Assembly (NCBI RefSeq): GCF_000003605.2
Contig: NW_003106597.1
Span: 451,489 to 515,488 of the forward strand
Reading direction: 5' to 3'
Length of the DNA stretch: 64,000 nt
From: Saccoglossus kowalevskii
Taxonomy: Eukaryota > Hemichordata > Enteropneusta > Harrimaniidae
The notes beneath the pieces are model-generated. The model was not told the DNA's origin. It worked only from the letters and a program-made list of their open reading frames with translations, and searched no databases. The translations under genes were made by a program, and so were the position numbers. This document shows, in pieces, positions 26,345 to 38,350 of this stretch (the stretch's first letter is position 1; the number at the start of each line of letters is the position of its first letter).

Positions 26345-28385
26345 TTTCTTTGTTATTTCTAAAGATGCAATAAATTTATTATTATTATTGTCTTTCTCTG
26401 CTCCTAATTTGGTGACAGATTAATGTTAACCTTTGCGATCATTTGCATTCAGTGATAATGTATTATAATTTCCATCACGCACTATACTGCTGTGTACGGT
26501 GTCAACAAAGGAAAGTGTTTGAACGTGAACGAAAAATAATACGGCAATGTTAGTGACGTGGTTTACCCCAAATAAGGGTAATTTCAAATGTTGGAAAGCT
26601 CAAATGAATACAAATACGAATTTTGATGGAGTGAGAATTTCTATTGTTTTCGGTGTCAGACGTAATAAACTTTAAATCAACATATTCGTCAATTAGTTAG
26701 TTTAAACCGAATATATAGCGTTTTTATACCCTCGAATGAATTTTCCAGTATAGTCATTGTAATCTTGTGCACAGCCAAGCAGAACAATCACATCTGCTGT
26801 GTCAGTATATACATTCAATTCAACTGTTTGGACGCCATCATTTTTCCCGCCAAAACTTAGGTCCAACATTTTGTACATTTTTGTATTTTTTTCCATAATT
26901 TTCTGTCTAATTTTGAACCAAGTAAATATTATTTCTCGGTCTTGATCAAAATATTTGAAAAAAAAAAAGTCACAAAAGTTGACTATGACATTTAAAAGAC
27001 CAAAAAGTTAAAGAGTTTCGGTGGGTGGGGCAGCTGAATTATTTTGAATATTATTATTTAGATTCTATAGTGCTGAATGAGGATTATAAAATAAGGTACA
27101 TGTATGCGATGAACGTCCCTTTCTGCATAAATTGAATTTGTTCTGACCAATAGACTAATATCATGCCATGGACAGAGGAACCTACATACATATAAGGACA
27201 CTTCAGCCATTTCTGTCAGACTCATTTGCATTTCTAGAAATGTACATTTATCTTATTAAATTACGATTTTATGATCATCTTGCAATTCATGCGACTTCAA
27301 ATTCATTTTGCAATAATTATGTATTTTTGTAATTGTTTTGTTAGTTTTTTGAAGCATGTGACAACAGTTCACGTTGGTTTTTATAGGGTTAACAGCCAGC
27401 AATGGCAAAAATTACTTTCAACTCGGGTGGATTGAACGCGGCATGCCAGACAGCATTTTCAAACTTTAATGAATATCTCAAGATACCTACCTGTGGAGAA
27501 TGCTTAATGTGTATAAACATGACAATTACTAGCCACTATACTCTCTTGTAGACAGTGGAAAAGACAGCATGTTCCACGTTTTATTGTAACGTGACTGCAC
27601 TGCAGATTTCCCATCAGTATTTACCGCTCTTGTAGTCAATTAAATGTTAAAAAAATCAGTTATCGTGCATGTACGAAAATAATGTATTTTACGTGTGTTG
27701 TAAATGTTTAATGTGGGACCCACATCATGTGACACGAATCGACGACCATGCTGCTTTAAACAGTGATCCTTCTGTTTGAGCCTCACATTGTGAGAGATTC
27801 AGGGCCCTAATTATTTGACCATTTCTCTGATTTTAATAATGTGTGCCACTGAATGCAATATATCTTTTACTTTAATTGGCAAGTTTCCCGTCAGGTTTCA
27901 CGATCACAATGATTTGTAAACAACAGCAAGGATAGGAATTTTAAAACAAAATGCAAATCCAGAAAGCAGCAATCAGATATATATTACTGTTCATATAAAA
28001 TGTAATTTTTCAGATGCTGAAAAATCATGATATATGTTCGTCCATTGCATTGACATCCTCAGAACTCAGACTCATACAATTCTGATGGAATCAAGACAAC
28101 TGAATATTATAAGATTTTTTTATCTATATCTCCATATTCAATTTGCTTAATAATTAACAACTTATTAAACTTATACAAGAACCCAAATCGTACAAATTTA
28201 AACACAAATTATATTCTCAATTTTCTTGCAACTTAATTACACTCAAAACTTTTTTTTCAAATGCTTTGGTAGCTAGTCATGTCATATTTGGGTATATGAA
28301 ATATCCAGAATGTATTGAATTAATCAGTTTCAGAAATATACACGCAACATTTGGACAAATCACAACACCTCAACCTTTTATATTA
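26345..28385. other. gene-free spacer
   Basis: A decayed TTGATCAAAATATTTGAAAA repeat lies at about 26830-27010. A 64-codon minus frame (26896-26702) reads TVELNVYTDTADVIVLLGCA and has normal amino-acid composition, but it has no recognised domain or clear splice sites. I do not call it. Confidence 0.45.
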
Positions 28386-28432
28386 CATAGAGGGCATACT
28401 TGAACATTTAAAGTTAAAGTATGCCCTCTATG
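28386..28432 (+). repeat. perfect 16-bp stem hairpin
   Basis: The left stem CATAGAGGGCATACTT (28386-28401) and right stem AAGTATGCCCTCTATG (28417-28432) pair perfectly around a 15-nt loop. The stem is too short for a canonical animal pre-miRNA unless flanking bases pair, which they do not. The AGAGGGC motif recurs in old repeats here, so a small foldback element is the likelier source. Confidence 0.6.
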
Positions 28433-30959
28433 GCGAAAATAAATTCTAAGTGAAACTAAAGTAATTTACGATAGCTAGACATTACAAACCTTCGTTGGAA
28501 AAGATGGATTAAGAGTCTCGTTCACAATTGCAGACGAGTTAGGCAGGCGGCTTTCTACCATTATTTGTGGACATTGCCGTCCTTGCCCTGTAATTGTTGT
28601 AATAGGGGGCATTGCATGGACCATAATTCCCTAAATAAGACCTCTGTGTAATTTAATTATTAAATAATTTTAATTATACTATTTAATGTATGTATAAAAA
28701 GCCAATTACATTGTGTTCTTGCTGAATTCAACATAATTACCTGCCGATGGCGTTTTTTTTTTTCAATTCATATCAGAGGAGGTTTACAGAGGGCGATGCA
28801 TGTAATGAACATCAAGACACTGGTAACAACCGGTATTCAATATTCAGTTTTGTGAAAAATTGATATTTCTGTACCTAAAAGATAGATAAACTCAACAGAT
28901 GGCGAACAGTGACGTACGTGTGGGCGGATTGTCAGTACTGGATTATTATCCTAATTCTTAATCCTTTTGGAGTTGTATTTCTTAATCATGGCTATCAATA
29001 TTTGACTAGATTTATCTATATATCTTGTAATACAAATCCAACAGTCTGCTGCAACAGCTTCCACGTCTGAAATTTGAATCACAAAGCATTATGGTTCCTG
29101 CGTTAATAGCTTGGCACTCGAAATGCTTCTTCAACTGAACATAATGTTTTTGTTCATTCATTTGTTCCATTATTCACTCAATTGGTAATTGGCTCAAAAA
29201 AAATAACATTAAATTTTTTCCTATTTTTGCACCATTTTGATCAAGACCTATAGGCAATAATAAATAAATAAATAGTAAATGTTCATTTGGTCAGAAATTA
29301 ACAAAGAATTAGGTGCATACACATGTGAGAAATGATTAATCAATAATTAGGCAGAAAAAGTTATGATGTGCAATGGTTTAACAGGAAAGATTGCATCATC
29401 GGATAGCGTTGTCTTTATAAATAAACAATATCGCTTGTTTCTCATTGTGGTTTATGAGAATAAACTTACAGTAACATTTTGCTAATGTCTGCCATAAGAC
29501 ATCGAACAAAAATATCGTCTTTCGTGGTTGCTATGGCTACTACTAGAAATCGTAGCCTTGTGTTATCATTCATCATATAGTTATATATAGTATTTGAATC
29601 GCACAAAATTTAACCACAGGCTCTGTGAACTCATCGTTCAGTGTCTGATGTGTGTGTCGTGACATCTGTCTTGACATGCAAACATTATTTATTGTAGAAA
29701 ATAGGATGTTTCAAGGGATTTTTGCTTTTTTTATATTTTTGTGCCAAACGATTACAGACATTTGAAGTCACTGCTGTTTTTATGAACCCAGAACCTCCCT
29801 GACACAAGGAAAACTTGCTAGTGTAGCATTTCCCATATCTGTCTTGACTCAGAAAAAATTTGAATGAAATCTATATAGCTTTCAGTGCATATTAAGTACC
29901 TCATTTGCATATCAGATAGTTATCAGTATATACTTTATACCTTATTTGCATATACCCAATAGTACACATTTTAATACATTAAAATGCAACAAATCAGATT
30001 CATTTTTGTTAAATTTTTTGAGTAGTCCATTAATTGTATAGTAATTCCACAACAAATAATGTTGGTAATCATGTTTTAGTCTGGATTTTTTATTCACCAT
30101 AAAGTCAGTGTGAGATATGCACACACTGAATATTAATAGTACACTTGATTCAGAAAAATACAAAACATGAACAGAATCATTTTATATAGTTGTCATGGTT
30201 ATACATTTATCTTTTAACCCATAATCTTATATGCTGGTCTGAAAATACTTAATATTTTTATCTTGTCTAGGATCATTGACGAAAATGTTTTGACCACAGT
30301 GGAATGTTGTTGCTAGGCAACAAATGTGAGTTTGGAGTGAAAAATAAAATGATGTACTGGTATCTATTACTTTGGAAGAGTGGAAATACAAAAAAAAAAA
30401 GAGAATTTTATGACAAGTTGGGATGGCTGTAAAATCACGAAATGTGTTGTTTTTTTCTGTCGGCAGCAAAGTTGAGTTGCACAGGGAACAGTTTTTAAGA
30501 ACTCCAACCTCTCTACATTATTCCTTTAAACTCCAAAATAAAATTTTTGACTTTTGCACAAAAACAGAATCCGAGCAATTTTTCAAAAACAATTACAAGA
30601 TGTGTAGGTATAATAGAAAATGTTAGAAATATACATAAAAATTTGCAAAAAGTTGGTCAGAAAAATGATGAATTCAAAGTGTACTTTCCCGCAGCTTTTT
30701 ATTTTTTTTTCCATTTTGTTGTAAAGTACACAATGGGAGCCTTTGTGGTTACTTGTCTGTATGTATGTATGTATGTTCCACTAACAAATGTTCAGAACAA
30801 ATTATGTCATTTTTATTAAACAGATATATTGATGCTCTTGGATGTGCAGACCTGGTTAGTTTTGAATTGAAATTTGTGCATACTAAGTACCTAATTTGTA
30901 TAATGGTAATTGTTAGCAAGTATTCAGCTTTTCCACTGATACCTCAAGCATATAAATTA
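28433..30959. other. gene-free spacer
   Basis: It contains a decayed inverted copy of the TTTTGATCAAGACC repeat at about 29160-29330 and a CATTTGCATAT-rich stretch at 29895-29960 (ACCTCATTTGCATATCAG and CTTATTTGCATATACCC). No exon is seen. Confidence 0.5.
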
Positions 30960-31166
30960 CTGTAAAATACTTTATTTTGCTTAGAATTAATTTTCGCTAT
31001 TTTCGCTGCAGCAATGATTCAGTGAAAATAAAATCCAGCGAATATACCTCTTTTTCTATATTTTACATTCAACTTGTCAAAAAACAGTGAAAATAAATTC
31101 CATACAAAACACCAAAAAAGTCTTTTCAGCAAAAATTAATTCCAGCTAAAATAAAGTATTTTACAG
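30960..31166 (-). repeat. MITE family T1, copy 3 (full length)
   Basis: It starts CTGTAAAATACTTTATTTTG and ends ATAAAGTATTTTACAG, 207 bp, preceded by TA. Interior order is reversed relative to copy 1: the TTTTCGCTATTTTCGCTG block comes first. It lies 30 bp upstream of family A copy 2. Confidence 0.8.
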
Positions 31167-31196
31167 TGCCTAATTTGCAAAAATTAATATATTTTT

Positions 31197-32023
31197 AGCT
31201 TCGCTGTTGACAAAGTCAACACAGCGGAGCTGTTTATATTACTGATTGTCCATCGTCATCAACTTTACAATTTCAACTTCTTCTTTGAAACCGCAAGTCA
31301 GAATGTTTTCGAATTTGATATGCAAGTACCTTGGATGGTTCTTTCTCAGATTTGTTCATTTCATGTCAAAATCTTGAATTCTCTATTTTGGTGAATATTT
31401 TTGTCATTTTTTTGTAATAAGTGATATTTTAGACTTTTTGTTAAAAACAGTAAGTTCGATTGCATATAGGTACTGCATGTCGACCTCTCTCAGATTTGAT
31501 CATTTCATGATATCTTTAATTCTCTAATTTTGGTGAATATTTTTGTCATTTTTGGTAAAATGTGATACTTTCGACTTCTAGTAAAAAACGGCATGTCTGA
31601 TTGCTTTGATATTACATATATAGGTACTCCATATGGACTTCTAGCAGATTTGTTCATTTTGTGATGACATCTTCAATTCTTCAATTTTGATGAATATTTT
31701 TGTCATTTTTGGTAAAAAGTGATATTTTCGACTTCTTGTAAAAAACGGCAAGTGAGATTGCTTTGATATTACATATATAGGTACTACATGTGGATCTCTC
31801 CCAGACTTGTTCATTTCATGATGATATCTTTAATTCTCTAATTTTGATTATTATTTTTGTAATTTTTGGTAAAAAAAATATATTTTCGACTTCTTGTTAA
31901 AAACCGCAAGTCTGATTACTTTGATACTATACATATTGTTCATTTTCTAATGATGTCTTCAGTTCTTAATTGAAATGTGCATAGCTAAAAGCGAAGCTAT
32001 CTCAGCCGTCAGGCTGCTTGTTT
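31197..32023 (+). mobile_element. Interspersed element family A, copy 2 (HINE-like)
   Basis: The left palindrome AGCTTCGCTGTTGAC, AAA, GTCAACACAGCGGAGCT covers 31197-31231. Four to five tandem units of about 150-160 bp follow, with GGTACTACATGTGGATCTCT, TCAGATTTGTTCATTT, ATATCTTTAATTCTCTAATT and ATTTTCGACTTCTTGTTAAA. The right end reads GCTAAAAGCGAAGCTATCTC, then AGCCGTCAGGCTGCTTG. The first and last 10 bases of the core ends are inverted copies (TAGCTTCGCT/AGCGAAGCTA). It is a complete copy and has no open frame. Confidence 0.75.
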
Positions 32024-32965
32024 TAGCTTTTCCAGTACGTTCAAAGCTTTCTTTGATTTATGAAATTAACATTTCAATGTCATCATGCCCTTCCATGGAT
32101 AAGGTCATCTAGGTTGTCATAGCAACAGCACTTCAACTTCATTTGTAACAAGTGATGGTTATCTCTCAAATGCAGAGATGGTTGATAAAAAACTGTCGCC
32201 ATGACAGCTAGGCTGCCTACTTACCATTTGTACAATTTATAGATGTAGACGTCAGTTTTTTTTTTATTATAATTCACTGGTTTTATTTGCATTTCTTGTT
32301 GCCATGGAAATCATACATCTCTCAGCCTCTATTACATATAAAGGTAAAATATTGTCAAATGAAAGTTTATTCTTTGAAACAATATAGTTGCATGTTGATT
32401 TAGGTTCATTCTTGAATAGTTAGTTGCATCTTCATTCTATCTCAGATATTAAGCAAATAATCATATGTGAGAAATCCTCCTAAAGTAAAAATAGTCTTTT
32501 TCCTAATGAAGCTACATCCTATCATTTCAGCTCTATTAAAGTTGTCATTGCATGGAAAACCATAAAATAAAAAAACTCAAAAACCGTACAAAGTTCTTCA
32601 TGGCTCAAATTTAGTACATACCATATACATTAAATCGCATGGAAACTGGGATTAAATTCTTGCATCACGTAATCTGCATTACAAATGTTCAGTTTGGTCC
32701 GAATTGTCATGTGACTATTGGTAATATTATGTTATATGATTTTAGTGTTGTATTTGCTTTATTAGAAGTGTATACTTTGTTTTTGAATGCACTTATTTAA
32801 AATTTAGTGACAAATCGAAGTACCGGGGGATAGCTAAAAATTCTACTTAATTCATCGCCTACATGAATAGCCGATATGAATGGAATATACGGTAATGGCG
32901 TCAGAATGTGATACGTGTCATGCTTGATATGAGTTTAATGCCATGTACAGAATGTTTTAAACATA
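32024..32965. other. gene-free spacer
   Basis: AT-rich sequence without recognisable exons or repeats. If the exchanger continues 5', this is intronic. Confidence 0.5.
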
Positions 32966-33173
32966 CTGTATAAGGGTTAATTATTCACTGGGTTTTAGTT
33001 TTGCTTATTTCGCTGACTGGAAAATGCGCCAAAATAAAAACCCTGTAAATATGTAAAATTTAGCATAGAACACATTATCTAAATGATAAAACCGTGAATT
33101 TAAAACTCACTAAATATGCCTGAAATGCTAAATCAGCGAAATTTAAACCCAATGAAAATTAATCATTTTACAG
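32966..33173 (-). repeat. MITE family T2, copy 1 (TA-flanked)
   Basis: A 208-bp element starting CTGTATAAGGGTTAATTATT and ending AATTAATCATTTTACAG, with TA on both sides. Inverted interior motifs are TCACTGGGTTTTAG and TTTAAACCCAATGAAAAT. Its reverse complement matches the element at 51257-51463 along its whole length. No coding capacity. Confidence 0.85.
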
Positions 33174-33836
33174 TATCCTGCCTGTGACTGTGACTTTTAT
33201 ATTCTCTTCTTTCATAGATCTATTGTGTTGTGAACAAAACCCAGTGTATTTCCTGAATATACTGCATACCATTAAAGTTGGAATCAATCTTTTGAATGGC
33301 ATAGTCAACTTTTCTCACCTTCACAAAATCTCCAATTAACATACTTATTCTAATATGGCAGGACGTTAATAATTCAAACTAAATTGAATTCCTCACACAA
33401 AGCAATGTATCGGTGCATTGGTATTTTAACGATCTTGGGTTTTTACTATGTATAGACCCTTTGCATGATCAATATTTCAAATGACGTTGCCGAGATATGG
33501 CGGCCATATTGGTGTATTTTCAACAGTTCTCTATACCTTTAAAATGTCCATTATTATTTTCACGCGGTGGAGCACTTCATTACGTCACATGTGAAGACTC
33601 ATAGCAGAATTATGTATGAACTAATTTTAATATCTACAGCAAATATTAAAATAAATTAAACTTTTTCTAAAAACTTCAAAATCCAAAATATTTATTTTTG
33701 TCTGATTTTGAGTGAACTAAACTGACACTGATTTTAAGCGCACTGTTTTAATTAAATAAACGCTCTTTATAGCAGAGCGAATTTGGTAATCCTAAAATTA
33801 ATTTGATAATAATAACTGTTGTTTATTTGTTTTCAG
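33174..33836. other. probable intron end, no exon seen
   Basis: AT-rich sequence ending in a good acceptor tract (TTGTTTATTTGTTTTCAG) at 33836. A 33-kb search upstream gave no exchanger exon, so this intron may be very long. Confidence 0.5.
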
Positions 33837-33948
33837 CGAACAAGGCGACTACGTCGGCAGCATACATTACCAGTGCTACGCAGTGCAAACACATATCGAC
33901 ATGGTGCCCTCCAGTTAATGATCCATACAATTGATCCAATAAGTAATA
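33837..33948 (+). CDS. SLC24A: NCKX exchanger, cytosolic-loop exon (first exon visible)
   Basis: The acceptor TTTTCAG is followed by 37 codons plus one base and the donor GTAAGT. The peptide includes LRSANTYRHGALQLMIHTID and PISN. The QLMIHTIDP block is a conserved hallmark at the start of the large cytosolic loop of NCKX (SLC24A1/2-type) exchangers, which move Na+ against Ca2+ plus K+ at the plasma membrane. The upstream part is basic (RTRRLRRQ), as is usual beside the membrane. Phase 0 at entry, phase 1 at exit; the split codon becomes Arg with the next exon. Upstream exons, which carry the signal peptide and alpha-1 repeat, were not found in this window. Confidence 0.9.
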
Positions 33949-34440
33949 GTAAGTATTTATTTAATAATACTTAATAATGCAACAATTTACACATTTTTAT
34001 GTATTTTTATGTAATTTCTTCGTTAAATTTGGACGTTATGGGGATAATTTCCCATTGCCTTTAAGTTCTGATTTTTAAAAAAAAATGAAAAACAGATATT
34101 TTGAAAAAAATATTTGTAATCAAATGTTAACGCACAAACACACACATACTTTTATTCTGCATTCATTTGACGCTTATCAGCCATGTTCATTTCCACTTAT
34201 GATTATTCTTCGACCTCTGGCATTTAATTTTATATATCCCTTCAACTATCATGTATTTACCTATTTAAGCATTTTGATGTCTCAGTGTCTCTCCCACATC
34301 CCTCAGTCTTAATAGTTTTCAAAGTGCCCCACTCGGTTTCTGCTTTCACGCAATGAGCATCGCCAAAGTTTTCCTTCCACCTTTTCATCATTTCAGATTT
34401 GTCTCCTTTCATACATAATTTTTTTATGTTCTACTTTGTT

Positions 34441-35122
34441 AGTGCCCGTTCGGGCGCAGTCTGTGTCTTAGAAATGCCTGGACTAATCACAATCAAACTG
34501 CACACATACATCATACATGATATTATACATATGCACATCAATTTGTTTCACGATCTGATTCAAGATGGCCGAATGGCGGCCATTTTTGTGCTAAAAATCA
34601 TCAAAATCAAGCATTTTTCGGCTGTTTACAGATGGATTTTGTTCAAAATTGGTATATATGTTACACATTATAGGACCTTGATGCACATCATTTTGTTTTT
34701 CCGATAAGATTCAAAATGGCCGACTGGCGGCCATTTTGTTTTAATGAATGTGGTTCTAGACCCATATCTCCGACTTGTTTTGACTGATTATGTTCAAATT
34801 TTAAATATTCATTATTTATCATGTCATAGATAGACAGATATATTGGTTTGAAGATCCTATTCAAAATAGCCGAATGGAGGTCATTTTTGTGCTGAAAAAA
34901 TCCTCGAATATCAAACATTTCTTGCATTTATGGATGGATTTTGTTCAAACTTATAACACACGTTAGACATTACAGGTTCCTGATGCATGTCATTTTATTT
35001 TTCAGATTTTATTCAAAATAGCTGACTGGCGGCCATTTTGTTTTAATGATTGGGCTTCTAGAGCCATATCTCTCAAATGCTTTAACTGATTATATTCAAA
35101 TTTTATATATTTGTTATACATC

Positions 35123-35203
<81 letters not shown>

Positions 35204-35408
35204 TCAAAATGGCTGATTTTGAATGCTGTTCCAGAGCAATATCTCTCAATATGGACAAGTACTTGTTTGACGATCAGAAACAAATGTCACTCATTTTAAT
35301 GTTAAAAAACCATATTCCTGACATGGTTATATTCCAGCTATATTACTATAAACATAACTATATATCTTAAATTTGATAACTAACGGGGACTGTGCCATGC
35401 ATGGCTTG
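34441..35408 (+). mobile_element. Interspersed element family B, copy 2 (HINE-like)
   Basis: It starts AGTGCCCGTTCGGGCGCAGT after a T-rich flank and ends AACGGGGACTGTGCCATGCA+TGGCTTG. Compared with copy 1 it lacks the GTGTGCGTGCGTCC stretch near the 5' end. Core units have the CAAAATGGCCGACTGGCGGC+CATTTT motif at 34711, with variants at 34561, 34860 and 35013. A pure AT run sits inside the last unit. The copy is inserted in an exchanger intron. Confidence 0.75.
35126..35195 (+). repeat. (AT)n microsatellite, about 35 units
   Basis: A nearly pure AT dinucleotide run within family B copy 2. The equivalent position in copy 1 (about 26121) has only a short ATATATATACATGTAT, so the run expanded after insertion. 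Confidence 0.95.
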
Positions 35409-35415
35409 TTTTCAT

Positions 35416-35524
35416 ACATTTCACATTAAACTCATCAAAAATCAGTGAAAATAAATTCCATACAAAACACCCAAAAAGCCTTTTCAGCGAAAATTAATTC
35501 CAGCGAAAATAAAGTATTCCACAG
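35416..35524 (-). repeat. MITE family T1, copy 4 (half element)
   Basis: This half element begins within a few bases of the end of family B copy 2 and ends AATAAAGTATTCCACAG+TA. It is the same half as copy 2 (ATTCCATACAAAACACCC, AAAAAGCCTTTTCAGCG). The missing half and the abutting repeat suggest that one insertion truncated the other. Confidence 0.7.
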
Positions 35525-37386
35525 TATGCATTATTTGTAGGTTATTAAAATTAAATTTAAATGAACAAATCCACAATCACTTGCAAATTTATGAACTTTA
35601 TAAAACCCAGTGATTACCGGGGTATGCTAAAAAGATCAAAGTAGTGTAATGTCAGTGAAAATAGATAGTTTTATAGTATGTGTTCGAGTTTGTGTTCAAA
35701 GTTTCAACTAATATGAAATGAAATATCCCATATAGTGTTTGATGTTTTGTGGTAATCACAACTGAATGTTCAGGCACGCAATGACGCATATGCAGACTAG
35801 CATTATGCACCTTACGTCATCTTTTTGTAAGCTGTGAGGGAAGTGCAGCCTGTTGTTACAGTGTAACCGTGGTATCAATAAAACCTGTCAAAATTATATG
35901 GTTCTGATGATTTGATTGATCAATAAAATTAACAATAACATTACCCATCATGCATATAGGACATTTTCCTCCTCAGAAATTGCATTTATGATAATTGTAA
36001 TTATTAAAATTAAACTACAATATCAATTTTTTTTCGTTTACACAAAAATAATTAATTGTCTTAAACCATTTTCTTTTCTTGTGTCTTTGGTTTATGTACC
36101 GTTCATATCCACTATCTGTGGAAGCTTGCGTCACAGGAGAAAAACATAAAAGATTTTATTTCTGAGAAGTGCGCATAGTAAAATATCCAGTTAGCACCAA
36201 AACAAAAAAAAATATTAGAAGAAATAGCAGTGAAATATAAGTGTTGTGTGGCACAAAAAGAATTATAAAAAAGGAATATCCAATTACATCTGTTGTGGGT
36301 ATTACAGGGTAATTTATTCGACTTGTAACTTATGACGTGTTTCTTTATATGTACGTATTTAATCTTATTTGACGTCAGTATAGTTGCAAAAACAAATTAA
36401 ATAAAATGTGATAATCAGCTGATGATGAAATCTGGTAAAAGTCAATGACTACATCACACCACAGATTAAACCTAACACAAACAGCCACATAATGGGATCA
36501 GAGTTTGCATGATAACTTGAATTTGTTCGCACCTTGGTTACTTGATGGGCCTTTTGAGTACTAATTAATATATAATTATACCGATAATTAATAGTAATCA
36601 ACCATCAATGCAGCACTATATTCATTACCAACGTTCTCTGCGTACGGTAGGTGTTTTTGTAACGCGCCTATTATATTGTTAACATCTTAGAATTTAAAAG
36701 CGCCGAAAAACAAAATATTGTTTGCTTATCAACCACAGCGCGGCACAATGACGGTGGAGGTTCATAAAATACTGAGGTTTGCTCATTATCACAAAAAGTT
36801 GCGAAATGTTCTCGAAACTTTCTTGATTTTTGGTTACACAGACAAGACATCTCTTGTGTTATAGCGTCTGTAACACCGGTTAAAAATGAATTGTTCTAGA
36901 GGAAAATGTTTAGGACACTTGTGAACAGTTTTGACTCCCATGATTTTAATGAAACTTGGTACATAGATGCCGTGGAATAATGCTCAGATTAGTTTTTGGG
37001 TGAAATTCTTGTATATTAATGACCTAATTTGCATATAAATTGGGCAATTTCACTTGTTTCTTATGTACCATTAAACAGATTTCAATGAAACTTGGTATAT
37101 AGATATAGTCAAATTTAGACATATTTCAATGATTTTGCATGCAATAAACACAAGTTTTGCTTTATGCGTATTGAAGATGTGCTTCTAATAAAGTAAATAC
37201 AGTATTCCTTATTTGTACTTCATACCTCCAATACTCTCAACACACAAGAGTTCTTTCTAAGCTTTCTTTGATTTTTATTGAATGTGTAGAATGGAAGCGT
37301 AAAGTGCCAAAGTTAATGTGCAGTTTTAAATGAATTATTTAAGTTATAAATTTCAGCCAATTAATTTGTTTTTGTCTACTTCTCAG

Positions 37387-37847
37387 GAGAACTTCAGGAA
37401 AAAGCAGTCAAATTGCAGGAATTAGCAACAAAAAGTGACGATGAAGAAAAAGGTGATGAAACAGTTAAGGAGAATGTTCCTGGGTCTCAATTACCCCAAA
37501 ATGGCAATGGTGTTGCCCTGGGTAGCGGTAACCGTAACAACTATGCATCTACAGTTTCAATAATTAATGCTGAACAGTTACCTGAGCAATGTACTCCACC
37601 GTGCCAAAGTTATTCAAACGAGACTGTGACCAGCCCCGAAGCCAGCGAAATCAAGCAACATCGACAGTCACAGGATGCGTCATCAAATACAACGCAAATC
37701 ACCACATTGGAAACACCGCTAGATGCTCCCAGGGATACCTCTCCTGTTACAAACTTACATGCAAGTACACAAAGTGATCAAGTTCAAGCTGGTGAGGGTG
37801 CTGCCACTGAATTCAGCAGAACCGGCACGATAGATGCTATCTCACAG
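37387..37847 (+). CDS. SLC24A: NCKX exchanger, large cytosolic-loop exon
   Basis: The acceptor TACTTCTCAG is followed by 461 coding bases and the donor GTATTT. The reading frame is fixed by the split Arg codon from the previous exon and then ELQEKAVKLQELATKSDDEE. This matches the position of the REKA-type helix that follows the MIHT(I/L)DP block in NCKX1/2. The remainder (about 130 residues) is polar, Ser/Thr/Gln-rich and low-complexity, with no membrane segment, as expected for the poorly conserved loop between the two exchanger halves. It ends in phase 0 after SQ. An apparent downstream extension in frame (VFYLN, stop) is the intron. The loop part is assigned by position and flanking conservation, not by its own sequence. 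Confidence 0.85.
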
Positions 37848-37869
37848 GTATTTTACTTGAATTGATATT

Positions 37870-38078
37870 CTGTTAACTATTTTATTTTAGCTGGAATTTA
37901 TTTTCGCTGAATAGACTTTTCGGGTGTTTGTATTGAATTTATTTTCACTGATTTTTGAAGAGTGGAAAGTAAAATATATTAAAAAAAAGTCTATTCGCTG
38001 GATTTTATTTTCACTGAATCATTCCTTCAGCAAAAATAGCGAAAATTAATTCCAAGTGAAAATAAAATATTTAACCGT
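37870..38078 (+). repeat. MITE family T1, copy 5, inside an NCKX intron
   Basis: It starts CTGTTAACTATTTTATTTTA only 22 bp after the splice donor of the preceding exon and ends AATAAAATATTTAACCG+TA. Its interior matches copies 1 and 6 (TTCGGGTGTTTGTATTG, GGATTTTATTTTCACTGA). It has diverged more than copy 6, so it is probably an older insertion. Confidence 0.8.
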
Positions 38079-38350
38079 ATACAAAGTCAACTTTTGTCAG
38101 CTTTGCCGAAATAAAACTACACCATTTTTTTCAATCCTTCATTCTTTTGTTATCAGAACCCATAACCATTGGAAATGTACCCGTTTAGACGAAAATTATC
38201 CGGGAAAATTACAGAGAGTACATAAAGTTTGCAAAATGATGTACACGTACCGGTAGCAATGTTTCAGCAGGGAAAAAGGTCAAGGCATTACATCATACAC
38301 CTGCTTTGAGACGTGTACAACCACGTTGCTTGTTAACACAAGATTTGAAT

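Larger units (their letters stand above)
33949..37386 (+). other. NCKX intron (3.4 kb), repeat-rich
   Basis: Bounded by GTAAGT and CTTCTCAG. It contains family B copy 2, the AT microsatellite and a partial T1 MITE. A GAAACTTGGTATATAGAT-type dispersed repeat occurs around 36940-37150. I see no extra exon, although vertebrate NCKX2 has an alternatively spliced segment in this region of the loop. Confidence 0.7.

Noticed and set aside
26702-26896. 64-codon minus frame with TVELNVYTDTADVIVLLGCA
   Set aside because: The composition looks protein-like but there is no recognised domain, no clear splice sites and part overlaps a decayed repeat.
28386-28432. Hairpin as a microRNA precursor
   Set aside because: The stem is 16 bp and pairing stops abruptly, below the length of a typical animal pre-miRNA; kept only as a structural feature.
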